Assembly: GCF_001278805.1 (NCBI RefSeq)
Contig: NZ_CP012602.1
Span: forward strand, 3,879,501 to 3,943,500
Reading direction: 5' to 3'
Length of the DNA stretch: 64,000 nucleotides
Source of the DNA: Bacillus sp. FJAT-18017
Lineage (GTDB): Bacteria; Bacillota; Bacilli; Bacillales; Cytobacillaceae
Below the pieces are notes generated by a model. The model worked only from the letters and a program-made list of their open reading frames with translations, did no database searches and was not told the origin of the DNA. Positions 17,744 through 26,777 of this stretch are shown one piece after another. Position numbers and translations under genes: made by a program. Within the stretch, counting starts at the first letter, position 1, and each line of letters begins with the position of its first letter.

Positions 17744-18481
17744 CTAGTTCATTCGCCACTCCAACCGTTCTTTCTCTTCTATCTGTTTCTCAAATGTCTC
17801 ATCCCAGCGCCCGAGCCAAGTATTCCAGACACGTGCATAATAGATATCCTGTTCTTTGTTGTACAATTGAAATTCCAGGCACGGGTTGTGTTCGACTTTC
17901 TGTTGCTCAAAGCCATTCACATCGGACACCACTGTATGAAAGCCGTCTTCGCCCACTCGGTTTTCTCTTTCAGCGAGAAATTGCAAAATCAGCTCTAAAC
18001 TAGCCACACTCTGATTATCTGCATACCGATAAAGCGGCAGTTCTTCGCCGGTCTCTGGCAAAGGCTCGTCCATTTCCGGCCAAATCTCATCGTGGAGCGG
18101 GCTGTACGAAACCACAGTCGACTCTTCTTCCAATTCCTCTTCCATGACTCCGGTCTTTAGCTGCCCGTGTCCTTTCGATGTCAGCGTGTAGCTTCCTTTT
18201 TCAATTCTAATCAAGCCCATCCGCTGCATTTTCCTCAACAAATCCTCTATGAAAAGCTCCTCTACCAGCAGCAACTCGGATAAGTTGGCTGCGCGCCGGA
18301 TTTGCGTTTGCTCGAATGTAAGCAGCATCATTTTCATGAGAATGTCCATTTGCGACCGCTTCACCCGACTGAACAAAACTGTATACGTAGCCACAGGCAT
18401 CTGCCACACCAGCGATTTCCTGATTTGAACAGCCGGATTTTTTAGTAATTCCGCACGTAATTTCTTCTTTATTTTATCCAC
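17744..18481 (-). CDS. Winged-helix-like partner protein of the SF1 helicase
   Basis: 245 residues, not assigned to a named family. The first 110 residues look like tandem helix-turn-helix/winged-helix segments (LMKMMLLTFEQTQIRRAANLS.., then EDLLRKMQRMGLIRIEKGSYTLTSKGHGQL, which reads as recognition helix plus wing). A very acidic linker follows, then a C-terminal domain with FQLYNKEQDIYYARVWNTWLGRWDE. Its start overlaps the helicase stop by 8 bp, so the two are translated together. It probably serves as a DNA- or partner-binding subunit for the helicase; this is inference from the overlap. Confidence 0.75.
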   Translation of the reverse strand: MDKIKKKLRAELLKNPAVQIRKSLVWQMPVATYTVLFSRVKRSQMDILMKMMLLTFEQTQIRRAANLSELLLVEELFIEDLLRKMQRMGLIRIEKGSYTLTSKGHGQLKTGVMEEELEEESTVVSYSPLHDEIWPEMDEPLPETGEELPLYRYADNQSVASLELILQFLAERENRVGEDGFHTVVSDVNGFEQQKVEHNPCLEFQLYNKEQDIYYARVWNTWLGRWDETFEKQIEEKERLEWRMN

Positions 18482-21400
18482 GCAGACTCACCTCTTCCAT
18501 AACCCGCAGTCCATCATGTTTTTTAACAGAGTCCAATACATGGGTATACATTTGTCTTGTACCGCTATGTTTTGCTCGTTCAGTAAACATCTTTGTACTG
18601 CCGATCATCACAAGCAGCTCCCTTGCTCTCGACAACGCGACATTCAGCCGGCGGTAATCCTTTGCAAAGCCGATATCATCATGCTTATTATCGTGATTGC
18701 GCACCATGCTTAGCAGAATCACATCCATCTCCATGCCCTGGAATCTATCGACTGTCCCGGTTCGGATTGTTAAGTGCGGCAAGTGCAGCTCCTGTTGAAG
18801 CAGGCGATCGATCCGTTTCACTTGTTCTCCGTAAAAACTGATGACGCCAATGCTCTTTTTCTCATCGGCTCCCATTCGTCCAGCCATTTTCGCCCCTGCT
18901 GCTGCATCATTTAATTCCTTCAGCAACTCGCCAATCCTCTTCAATTCAGCCGGGTTATACAAGCTTTTCCCGCCTTTCATTCTTTCTTCAAAAAATGCGG
19001 GCTCGTTCGGCATATCCAGCCAGAGGAGATGATTGTTCCGCTGAATGAGCGGGGATTCTAGCTTGTGGTCCCGATCTTGATCTGAATCGGTTAAGCCGCA
19101 TTGCAGCTTTTCGTTTTCATCCATATAAAATGGCGTTATTGTTTCCATGATGTTTTGATGCATCCGATATTGAATCGCGAGCATCGTTTTATTGCCTTTC
19201 GGCAGGTTTTTAAACAAGCGTTCAAACAGCGACTCATGCAACAGCTTCTTAAGCTCAGCTTTCCCTTCAAAGTCATCACTTTCTTCCGCCATTGCCTGCA
19301 AGGTTTCCTCAAGGGTATCGTCTCCCAATAAAGGCGGCAGCTGATGGTGGTCACCAACCAGAATGATCTTTTTCCCCTTTAGCATTGGCAAGAGCAGCTC
19401 CGGCGGGGTTGCCTTGGATACTTCATCAATGATGACAACGTCAAAGACTGGGTAGCTTTCGATGAAATCCTTGCGGGCGGATGCCACACAGGTTGTCCCG
19501 ATGACATTGGCATGCTTTACATAAAGCTTACGGATTTCATTCAGGTCATGGTCATTTGCTTCTTCAAGCAAGGACTTCCACTTACCTTGGACTGATTGGA
19601 ACAGCGGCAGCTTCTGCTTTTCCTGCTTCAACGACTCTCTTGAAAAAGAAATACTGGCAAGCTGCTTTAATACTTCTTCATGCTCCCGTTCCGGGTCAGA
19701 AGCCAGGATTTCACTCAATGGCGTCAGTTCAGCTTCCTTTTCTTTGAGGATACTGGAGAGTTTTTCAAGGCGGGCAACGATTTCAGTAAGTTTCTGCTCG
19801 GCTTCATGCAGCTGAACAGTTTCTTGTTCCTGTTTCCGGCGATTGGTCTCGACCCGATGCTTTGTTTGGCTATACTGCTCTTTCTTGCCTTGCAGTTCCA
19901 GCAACTGCGATTCATTTAAATGAAGCAATTCTTTCGCATTTGGAATGAATTGTGAGAACCCAACCATTTCCTTTTGCTTGCTTTGTAAAAAAGAAAGTTT
20001 GGCGTCCTGTTCATCCAGCTGTCTCTGATATCTTTGATGTATCTGCTTATATTCATCCTGAACTGGCTTAAGCTGAATGATCAATTCCTGCTTCAACTGC
20101 AGAATTGCTTCCTGTGCCATTCTTTTATCCGCATCATTTAGTATTAACTTATGCGCTTTTAGCCAGATATACTGCCTCCTGCCATATAGCCCTTCGAGAA
20201 ATGCTGCAATTCGATCGATGGTTGATTTTCCTTTTAATTCGCTTCTTAACTTATCTAAAAACTGGTCAATTTCAAGTGACGTGGTCGATATCGGAGGCGT
20301 GTTTTTCGATTGTCCCGGCTGGTTCCCCAATAACTGTTCAAGGTATGTGATCGCAGCGGTCAGTTTATCGTTATAGCCCTGCAGCTTATCGAGCTGGCTT
20401 TTACGTTCACGAAGAGAATCGAGCTTTGCAATCGATGACATCACTTGCAAAGTCCTCGTGAAATTTTGTTCGAGCATAATCCATTTTAGAGAGTCAAATT
20501 TCTTAGCAGCGGTTATTCTTTCCGCCAGGGTATCCTTCTGTTCCCTTGCCTCTTCCCATTTCACGCATTCAGCAGAACTTTCTTCTATCGCTTGTTTCAC
20601 AGCATTTATCTCATCTTCAAGCTCTTGAAGCACTACACTGTTTTTTAGCCGTACAATTTCTTGTTCAATTGTTTCCAACTCATTTTGAATCGCATCAATG
20701 TCAGGCTCTTCTTCAAGAAATTTCTCGTCTTTTTCAATCAAGTCCTTCAATACACGAAGTGACTGTTCAATTTTCACCAAAAGCCCCTGAACTTTTTGCT
20801 TTTCCTGTTCAGCTTCCTGTATGTCTTTTTTATACTGAGCGATAATGGATTGAATTTCGTCAACCTTCTGCTGGGCATTCTTTTTCGCTTCAAGCTCGGA
20901 CTCTACTCGTACAAGCTCTTGCTGAAGCCGTTCTTGTTCCTGTTCATTGGCCGCCCATTCCGCTTCAATTTCCGTTTCACGCTGTTTCCGGTTTTCGTAT
21001 TGACTGGAAACTTCCCGATACGTATGGTCCTTCCAATACTTCCCGACATTTTCCTCAATGAACTTTTTGCCTTCTTCTTCAATGCTTTCCGTGCGGCCGA
21101 CGCGGAGGATTCGGATATCCTTATGGGCAAGCAGCCGGCCCAACGCATTGTCGACCGCCAAATTCGACTGTGATGCTACAAGTGTGCGCAGTCCCGCTTT
21201 CGCATTTTGCAGGCAGATTTCTGAAATAACGGTCGTCTTCCCCGTTCCCGGCGGCCCCTGAATAACGTACAAGTCTTCAGCAGACATTGCCCCTGTGACA
21301 GCTGCCTGCTGGAACTCGTTCAGCCGATTGTGAAACTGCAGCGCAGCCCGCTTTTTCACCTCTTTGACCGGCGGTTTATTTTCAAATAAAAGACGTTCCA

Positions 21401-22244
21401 GCTCGGGGTTCGCAGCCAGGCCGTTTTCCAATTGCTTAAACCCCTGGCGCAGTCTTTTCACCTGGCTTAACGTGGCGAAATTGCTGAAAGTTACTTCCCT
21501 CGGATGCTGATCAAGCCGCTGGCTGCGTGCCTGTTCTTCCATATATCCGGGCAGTTCCACTTCAACTGTAGAGGCCGAGCGATTCGCTTTCAGGACTTTG
21601 CCGATATCCTTGTCAATTCCCTTTACTCTGACGCTCATATCCTTGAGTGACTTCCACTCCTTCTCACTCATCTGGCAGCCGGTTATTTTTACCCGGCTAA
21701 AATCATCATTGAAAATCAGCGAGGAATAGCGGGATGTAATATCAGGAATATCCGCAGACTGCTCTTGAATTTTCAAATAGCCTTCCCAGCTGGAAATCCG
21801 CTTCTTCACGTACATGGAACTTTCCTGGGCAACCGGCATCGTGTGAATCAGTTTCAGTAACTCAATCGGTACCGGCGCTCCGCTCTGAACATTGGAGTCG
21901 AACTCTAGACTTGCCGAAATCCGCCAATTGGAACTTAACGGAATATGCACTGGCCTTGTCGTTACATTCGTTACAACAAATCGGTCCGGTTTCACCAAAC
22001 AATGCAGGACTATTACAAACTTGCTGTACTTGTCCGCAAGCCTATCGTTTCTTTCGGGATCAAAAAATAAGGCAGCCGAAACAAGTCCATCTGCCGATTG
22101 GGGATATTTTTCTATATAAATATGAAAAGATTTTTCCAATAAAAAAAACGATCGCTCATCCAACTCAAGCTCTCGCATTTTATCCTTAGCCTTTTTGGTC
22201 AAAGAAATCGGACATCGATATGTAGTTTTTTGTGTCATGATCAT
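18474..22244 (-). CDS. Large SF1 (Upf1/DNA2-like) helicase with coiled-coil insert
   Basis: 1256-residue superfamily 1 helicase. Motif Q/I region FNRLNEFQQAAVTGA-type sequence is followed by Walker A GPPGTGKT near residue 330. Motif II is VIIDEVSKATPPELL near residue 940, motif III VGDHHQLPP, motif IV AIQYRMH, and motifs V/VI TVDRFQGMEMDVILLSMVR and LNVALSRARELLVMIGS near residue 1200. Between Walker A and motif II lie more than 500 residues rich in Glu/Gln/Lys heptads, an SMC-like coiled coil. The N-terminal 300 residues are unknown. No nuclease motif was recognised. Co-transcribed with the winged-helix protein; possibly DNA repair, RNA processing or defence. Confidence 0.85.
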   Translation of the reverse strand: MIMTQKTTYRCPISLTKKAKDKMRELELDERSFFLLEKSFHIYIEKYPQSADGLVSAALFFDPERNDRLADKYSKFVIVLHCLVKPDRFVVTNVTTRPVHIPLSSNWRISASLEFDSNVQSGAPVPIELLKLIHTMPVAQESSMYVKKRISSWEGYLKIQEQSADIPDITSRYSSLIFNDDFSRVKITGCQMSEKEWKSLKDMSVRVKGIDKDIGKVLKANRSASTVEVELPGYMEEQARSQRLDQHPREVTFSNFATLSQVKRLRQGFKQLENGLAANPELERLLFENKPPVKEVKKRAALQFHNRLNEFQQAAVTGAMSAEDLYVIQGPPGTGKTTVISEICLQNAKAGLRTLVASQSNLAVDNALGRLLAHKDIRILRVGRTESIEEEGKKFIEENVGKYWKDHTYREVSSQYENRKQRETEIEAEWAANEQEQERLQQELVRVESELEAKKNAQQKVDEIQSIIAQYKKDIQEAEQEKQKVQGLLVKIEQSLRVLKDLIEKDEKFLEEEPDIDAIQNELETIEQEIVRLKNSVVLQELEDEINAVKQAIEESSAECVKWEEAREQKDTLAERITAAKKFDSLKWIMLEQNFTRTLQVMSSIAKLDSLRERKSQLDKLQGYNDKLTAAITYLEQLLGNQPGQSKNTPPISTTSLEIDQFLDKLRSELKGKSTIDRIAAFLEGLYGRRQYIWLKAHKLILNDADKRMAQEAILQLKQELIIQLKPVQDEYKQIHQRYQRQLDEQDAKLSFLQSKQKEMVGFSQFIPNAKELLHLNESQLLELQGKKEQYSQTKHRVETNRRKQEQETVQLHEAEQKLTEIVARLEKLSSILKEKEAELTPLSEILASDPEREHEEVLKQLASISFSRESLKQEKQKLPLFQSVQGKWKSLLEEANDHDLNEIRKLYVKHANVIGTTCVASARKDFIESYPVFDVVIIDEVSKATPPELLLPMLKGKKIILVGDHHQLPPLLGDDTLEETLQAMAEESDDFEGKAELKKLLHESLFERLFKNLPKGNKTMLAIQYRMHQNIMETITPFYMDENEKLQCGLTDSDQDRDHKLESPLIQRNNHLLWLDMPNEPAFFEERMKGGKSLYNPAELKRIGELLKELNDAAAGAKMAGRMGADEKKSIGVISFYGEQVKRIDRLLQQELHLPHLTIRTGTVDRFQGMEMDVILLSMVRNHDNKHDDIGFAKDYRRLNVALSRARELLVMIGSTKMFTERAKHSGTRQMYTHVLDSVKKHDGLRVMEEVSLRG

Positions 22245-22653
22245 ATGTGTCCACCCGCTTTACTAACAACCAAAAGGTTCTTTTATAAAAAATTGCAACT
22301 TAGCAATTATAGCACATTCCGACGGCCTTGGTTAAACTGCCTGGCAGTTTTCAAACTATGAGCTGACACTGCTCATAATAATTGCTAACGGGGCAGGTTG
22401 TTTAAGGAAAGGCATAATAGGAAAAATAAATGTATATAGGAGTTGAACCTTTATAGCCGAAATTCCTTATTTTGGATTTAACTTTGCTTTTACATTGGTT
22501 GATTTCAGAAACTGCTCCAAAGGCAGAGCATCCGTATTAATAGAAGGCCTCTTTTCTGCCCTTGTATTAGTTTCTGGATTCAAATGCTAATAAACGCGTT
22601 AGAGCTTTAAACTATGTTAGACTAAATGTTCAAAAAAAGAAAAGAGGTAAACA
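22245..22653. other. Intergenic region with two adjacent hairpins
   Basis: Upstream of the helicase gene. AAACTGCCTGGCAGTTT (22334-22350) and ATGAGCTGACACTGCTCAT (22358-22376) are two neighbouring perfect or near-perfect hairpins without clear T tracts. Otherwise no gene. Confidence 0.5.
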
Positions 22654-22851
22654 ATGTTTAAAAAAATCATGAAGCAAATAAAGCAGCTTACACAAGGCAG
22701 CAGCGAACGAAGACATGGCCATTATCGAAGAGGCAGCAGCAGTGGACGAGGGTTTTATCCTCGAGGAAGCAGCAGCAGCAACAGACGATATAAACGTTCC
22801 CCAATGGGTGGAAGCAGTTACTACAAACGGAAGGGTCGAAGCAGCAGTTAA
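22654..22851 (+). CDS. Small Arg/Ser/Gly-rich basic protein
   Basis: 65 residues with an AGAGGT ribosome binding site. After an amphipathic start (MFKKIMKQIKQLTQG) the rest is low-complexity: RRGSSSGRGFYPRGSSSSN, RRYKRS, GGSSYYKRKGRSSS. It is highly positive and has many Ser and Tyr residues. It resembles RNA- or DNA-binding RG/RS tails but no family was recognised. The gene converges on a Ser/Thr kinase gene with only 15 bp between stops, and the Ser-rich tail would be a natural substrate; that link is inference. Confidence 0.65.
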   Translation: MFKKIMKQIKQLTQGSSERRHGHYRRGSSSGRGFYPRGSSSSNRRYKRSPMGGSSYYKRKGRSSS

Positions 22852-22866
22852 GCTTCCTTCCTTCAA

Positions 22867-23637
22867 TTAAGTAACTTTTTGCTTCGCTTTAAGTGCTGCA
22901 TGAAGATCAGTTGAAATTTCACTACTATTTAAGTAAGGTTCGTTAATTTGCAGTAGTCTTTTTAGCAAATAAACAGTTTCCTTTTCTAAAGTAAGCTCTT
23001 CTGTCCAAGGGAGAGCTTTTTTGTTTTTAGAAGAGTACGTCGTATAAAGCAAATATAAAAGGATTTCTCCTAAATCATAATAGTCCTGCTGTTTCAGCTC
23101 CAGGATATTTTTTTGATTGTTAGCTGAAGGATGGAATGGGCCAACAGCATCATACTTTGCCAAACCAAAATCGATCAAAAAAAGCTCTGTGTTTTTAATT
23201 AAGACATTTGGAATACGTAAATCCTGGTGGTAAATGTCCTTTTTGTGCAGATAATCTACTAATTCAAGTAATTGAATAAGAACCTGTAACGACTCTTCCT
23301 CATTAAAGGTTTTTTTCTTATAAAAAATTTGTTCTTCCAGATTATCGCCTTTAATGAAGCTCATGACATAAAATATGTGATCATTATTTGTAAAGGCTTC
23401 AAATAGCCTTGGTATATTTTTGTGGTTAACCATACGCAAAACAGAGATTTCATTTTCAAACATTGCTACCTCTTTTTTATTGCGGCGCTTACTTGGACGA
23501 AGCTGTTTGACGACTCTAGTCTCGTTTGTTTTTAACTCTTTGCACAGGTAAACAAGCCCATAACTTCCAGCCCCGATAACGTTCACTATTTCATAACGCT
23601 CGTTTAAAACTGTTCCTTTATTAATAGGCTTGTCCAC
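22867..23637 (-). CDS. Small Ser/Thr protein kinase (Hanks type), YbdM-like
   Basis: 256-residue kinase domain with no transmembrane or PASTA part, so cytosolic. Glycine loop GAGSYGLVY near residue 21, ATP-binding Lys in RVVKQL, Glu of helix C in FENEISVL, catalytic loop YHQDLRIPNV near residue 138 (HxD with Arg in place of the usual Lys at DLR, and Asn present), and DFG near residue 154. All core catalytic residues other than the loop Lys are in place, so activity is plausible. Size fits the short YbdM/PrkD group of bacilli. A gene for an Arg/Ser-rich protein faces it. Confidence 0.88.
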   Translation of the reverse strand: MDKPINKGTVLNERYEIVNVIGAGSYGLVYLCKELKTNETRVVKQLRPSKRRNKKEVAMFENEISVLRMVNHKNIPRLFEAFTNNDHIFYVMSFIKGDNLEEQIFYKKKTFNEEESLQVLIQLLELVDYLHKKDIYHQDLRIPNVLIKNTELFLIDFGLAKYDAVGPFHPSANNQKNILELKQQDYYDLGEILLYLLYTTYSSKNKKALPWTEELTLEKETVYLLKRLLQINEPYLNSSEISTDLHAALKAKQKVT

Positions 23638-23858
23638 GAAAAATTGATAAGCTTTCCTGATCGAACGAAAAATTGAAACTTTCCTCTCCTCCTTTCAATA
23701 TATTGGTTGAAATTATCCAATAATAAAGAGGTTATTTTGACTGTTTTTAAGAAGCACTCAAACTTTCGGTTTTTTTATAACAAGATATCATAAGAAGGGT
23801 TTTCAAGGGTAGTCATGAAGTACCTTGACTGCAGAGGTGCTTAGAAGCACAAAAAAAA

Positions 23859-23879
23859 AACCTGGCTTTACACCAAGTT
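23859..23879 (-). terminator. Terminator overlapping the stop of the small membrane protein
   Basis: Minus-strand AACTTGG / CCAGGTT followed by ten T. The 5' arm includes the last codons of the gene. Confidence 0.8.
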
Positions 23880-24113
23880 AGCGTTGCTTTTATGTCTATT
23901 TTTAAGAATTCGTTCTGTAATAAATCCGATGATAACACCAATTATGATAGGCAAAAATGAACCTCCTGCTTCAAAAGCAAACCCTTCGGATGAATTCTCT
24001 TGATAAAAATCCCAACTCAAAAGTGAAATTTCAAATACATTTCCTATTGCATATAAAACCACCATGGATAGTAAGGCCGCTAACAAAGGAATCCAAATTA
24101 ATTTCTTTTTCAC
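23868..24113 (-). CDS. Small two-span membrane protein
   Basis: 81 residues from the GTG at 24113, which sits 8 nt after GGTGG; a longer frame opens at 24125 but that GTG is inside the ribosome binding site. Two hydrophobic helices (LIWIPLLAALLSMVVLYAIG and FLPIIIGVIIGFITERI) flank an acidic, Ser/Glu-rich loop, and the tail is basic. Not recognised; no enzymatic motif. A hairpin with ten T overlaps the stop codon. Confidence 0.7.
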   Translation of the reverse strand: MKKKLIWIPLLAALLSMVVLYAIGNVFEISLLSWDFYQENSSEGFAFEAGGSFLPIIIGVIIGFITERILKNRHKSNANLV

Positions 24114-24273
24114 GGATAACACCACCTTTCATTTATTTTAACATGAAACTCCATAATTTCCAATCTATCCCTTTTTATAGAATCAAGGTTTGCGATAACA
24201 CAGCTTTTCTTAAGAAACTCAATTTATGGCGGCCTTCCTGCTTTTTTTGCAAGGGAGACCCATCTCCCCTGGC

Positions 24274-25563
24274 TTATCGGACTTCATCAATCGATTTTGC
24301 TACTGTGTGGGGGATTGGCTTCCATTCAACATCCTTAAACAGGGCAACAATCGAAATAGGTATGTAGGTGAACATAAAAATTGGAAATGTGATGAGATAG
24401 GCGATTTTTTTCCAGCCTGGTGAGTGGATTTTCTTCCATTCTGTTATCGTTGTGATCAAGCCCGTAACAAAAAGGATTCCATATGACCAGCCAAGCGATT
24501 GTAAAAATTGCTGTGTCATAGTATCAATGTCGATACTCTCAATAAATCCAAATAAGACTGCCAAATAACTCAATCCATTTATTAAAATACTGAAACCTGT
24601 TACGACGACGATCAGCATAATGGTCATGGCCATATCGTAATAGGAGAGTTTGTTTCTTTTTTCCAGAAAAAACTTACTTATCAATTTCCCGCCATATTTA
24701 GCAAATACCTGATAAAATCCCTTTGCCCACCGCATGCGCTGATGCCAGGATTGTTCAAACGTTATTGGCTGCTCGTCAAAGAAAATCGCATCCCTGCAAT
24801 AACCGATTTTCTCCCCTTTGAGAATTTGAGCTACTGAAAACTCAATGTCTTCTGTAAGAAGATGATATGTCCATCCACCATTCTCCTTCATCAACCCTGC
24901 ATCTACAAGAAAGCCTGTGCCGGAAACAGCACAGCTTGAGTTGAGCGCCATCCGTGGCAGGTTTAGATATTCTGCTTCATGCAGGAACCAAAGCGCATAC
25001 CCAGCAGAAATCCAATTCTGGCCAAAGTTCTTTGAATTTCGATAACTCGTGACGATTCGATATCCCTGATTGAACGTTTTGTTCATTTCGGCAATATAAT
25101 TTTCACTCAGGAGATTATCGGCATCGAAGACAAGGTAGGCATCGTATTCATTGGCAGAGTACTCCCGTTCAATGACTTTTATCATAAAATCAAGTGCATA
25201 CCCCTTCCCAATCTGAATCTTATTAAATCGCTCCCTTACAACCGCTCCTGCTTGCCTTGCCAATTGTGCTGTCTTGTCACTGCAGTTATCTGCCACTACG
25301 AATATATCAATCAATTCTTTAGGATACTTCTGTTTTTTTATACTATTAATCAGCTGTCCAATAACAACCTCTTCATTCCGGGCTGCAATGATGACTGCAT
25401 ATTTGTGGAGATGCACATCCTCCACAAGCGGCTTGTAAGTTTTCTTGGCCTTAAAGGCAACCAGCATGTAAACCAAATGGTATGAATACAACAAAGCAAA
25501 CAGAACGAAAAAGCTCAAATTGAAATAATGAATAAAGTCAATAATAGACAAATCCAAATCCAT
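24274..25563 (-). CDS. Family 2 membrane glycosyltransferase, BcsA/HasA-like
   Basis: 429-residue processive-type GT2. One N-terminal helix, a cytosolic GT-A domain and three or four C-terminal helices. The D,D,D,QxxRW set is readable: ADNCSDKT near residue 91, FDADN near residue 149, LTEDIEFS near residue 239 and QRMRWAKGF near residue 276. This set is shared by synthases of cellulose, hyaluronan, poly-GlcNAc and related polymers; which polymer is unknown. There is no PilZ domain on this protein. GGAGGT precedes the ATG. The 200 bp upstream may hold a structured leader. Confidence 0.9.
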   Translation of the reverse strand: MDLDLSIIDFIHYFNLSFFVLFALLYSYHLVYMLVAFKAKKTYKPLVEDVHLHKYAVIIAARNEEVVIGQLINSIKKQKYPKELIDIFVVADNCSDKTAQLARQAGAVVRERFNKIQIGKGYALDFMIKVIEREYSANEYDAYLVFDADNLLSENYIAEMNKTFNQGYRIVTSYRNSKNFGQNWISAGYALWFLHEAEYLNLPRMALNSSCAVSGTGFLVDAGLMKENGGWTYHLLTEDIEFSVAQILKGEKIGYCRDAIFFDEQPITFEQSWHQRMRWAKGFYQVFAKYGGKLISKFFLEKRNKLSYYDMAMTIMLIVVVTGFSILINGLSYLAVLFGFIESIDIDTMTQQFLQSLGWSYGILFVTGLITTITEWKKIHSPGWKKIAYLITFPIFMFTYIPISIVALFKDVEWKPIPHTVAKSIDEVR

Positions 25564-25750
25564 ACCTCCACGACGATACCTTAATTTTTTGTTACTCCTG
25601 TTTAGCCACTAGTTACTACATGAGCCAGGGATCTTTGTAGACCATCCAAGCGGCCATTCAGACCCATTCTTAAAAAGCATATAACACATATACAAAGGTC
25701 CCATTAATATCCCGTAAACAAAGCGTAAATTTTTTAAAAATTTTGTTATT

Positions 25751-25814
25751 AAAAAAAAGCCTCCAATATCCGCAGATATGGTTACATCCTTGCCCCGGGC
25801 TTTCCTCGTGCAAG
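25751..25814 (-). promoter_or_regulatory. Possible structured leader with terminator upstream of the GT2 gene
   Basis: On the minus strand a hairpin CTTGC...GCAAG (25789-25814) with a GC-rich interior is followed by CCATATCTGCGGATATTGG (25763-25781), then AGGC and eight T. This looks like an attenuator about 190 bp upstream of the glycosyltransferase start. It did not match any riboswitch consensus I could recall. Confidence 0.4.
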
Positions 25815-26016
25815 CTAAGCTTTTTACAAAAATAAACATGTTTAGACATTATGTTTTTAAGGAATAGTAAGTGTTGATGTATTAGTGACCCTCTGTCCAA
25901 GGGTTGAGCCTTGTTTTTTTGCAATTTTACTAGATTACTTGTTACAATGTTACTTTTCCTCGTTACGCGATGAAGAAGTATTCATACATAGTTATTTTTA
26001 ATAAGGAGCGATGAAG

Positions 26017-26754
26017 ATGGAAGTTAATAACGCGAGGGCGTTAAGTTTAGATGGTGTCAACACATGGTCATTGAATGCAAATACCATTAAAGTTATCGCT
26101 ATCATCGCAATGATAGTGGACCATACTGCTATATGGCTGGTTCCTGAGGGCACTGCATTGGACCAGATCGTCCATGCTTTTGGGCGAATCGCCGCCCCAA
26201 TAATGTGTTACTTGATCGCCGAAGGTTATTTTCATACGTCGAATATCAACAAATATATAAAGCGGCTTTTTATTTTTGCAGTCATTTCGCACTTTCCTTT
26301 TGTGATGTATCTGGACCTGGAATGGTGGCAAGCAACTAGCGTCATCTGGTCATTGCTGATGGGTCTGGTCGCATTGAAAGTCAGCCAACAAACAGAACTT
26401 CACCTAATAGTGAAAGTTTTACTTATTGGTTTATGCTGTCTTCTCGCCTGGACTGCTGACTGGAATTACATAGCCGTGTTATGGGTACTTTTCTTTGGCC
26501 TATTTAGAGGACAATTCAATAAACAGATGTTGAGTTTCGCCATAATAGGAACTATTTTTTATATCATTCCTGGGATCATTTCAGAGGGTACGGATACTAT
26601 TTTCCGTTTAGGCATCTTTTTACTCATACCTATTATGGCTCTATATAATGGCCAGAGAGGCAAAAAATCCAATCTGATTAAATGGGGTTTTTATGTTTTC
26701 TATCCGGGTCACCTGATAATTTTATATTTATTAAGACACGTCATTTTTGGCTAG
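26017..26754 (+). CDS. TraX family membrane protein
   Basis: About 245 residues and eight hydrophobic spans. The N-terminal LNANTIKVIAIIAMIVDHTA and the FGRIAAPIMCYLIAEGY stretch are characteristic of the TraX family. F-plasmid TraX acetylates pilin, and chromosomal homologues in Firmicutes are probably membrane acyltransferases; the substrate here is unknown. AAGGAG gives good spacing to the ATG at 26017 and poor spacing to an in-frame ATG at 26011. The VanX-like lipoprotein gene follows 24 bp later, so a shared role in the cell envelope is plausible. Confidence 0.85.
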   Translation: MEVNNARALSLDGVNTWSLNANTIKVIAIIAMIVDHTAIWLVPEGTALDQIVHAFGRIAAPIMCYLIAEGYFHTSNINKYIKRLFIFAVISHFPFVMYLDLEWWQATSVIWSLLMGLVALKVSQQTELHLIVKVLLIGLCCLLAWTADWNYIAVLWVLFFGLFRGQFNKQMLSFAIIGTIFYIIPGIISEGTDTIFRLGIFLLIPIMALYNGQRGKKSNLIKWGFYVFYPGHLIILYLLRHVIFG

Positions 26755-26777
26755 TCTGACTATCGAGGAGAAGATTC

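Noticed and set aside
24242..24268. Terminator after the GT2 gene
   Set aside because: The GGGAGA/TCTCCC hairpin is followed by A, not T, on the minus strand, so it does not fit an intrinsic terminator.
25751..25814. Cyclic-di-GMP riboswitch (GEMM) upstream of the glycosyltransferase
   Set aside because: The GGGCAAA and ACGCAAAGC blocks of GEMM-I and the GEMM-II pattern are absent; only generic hairpins remain.
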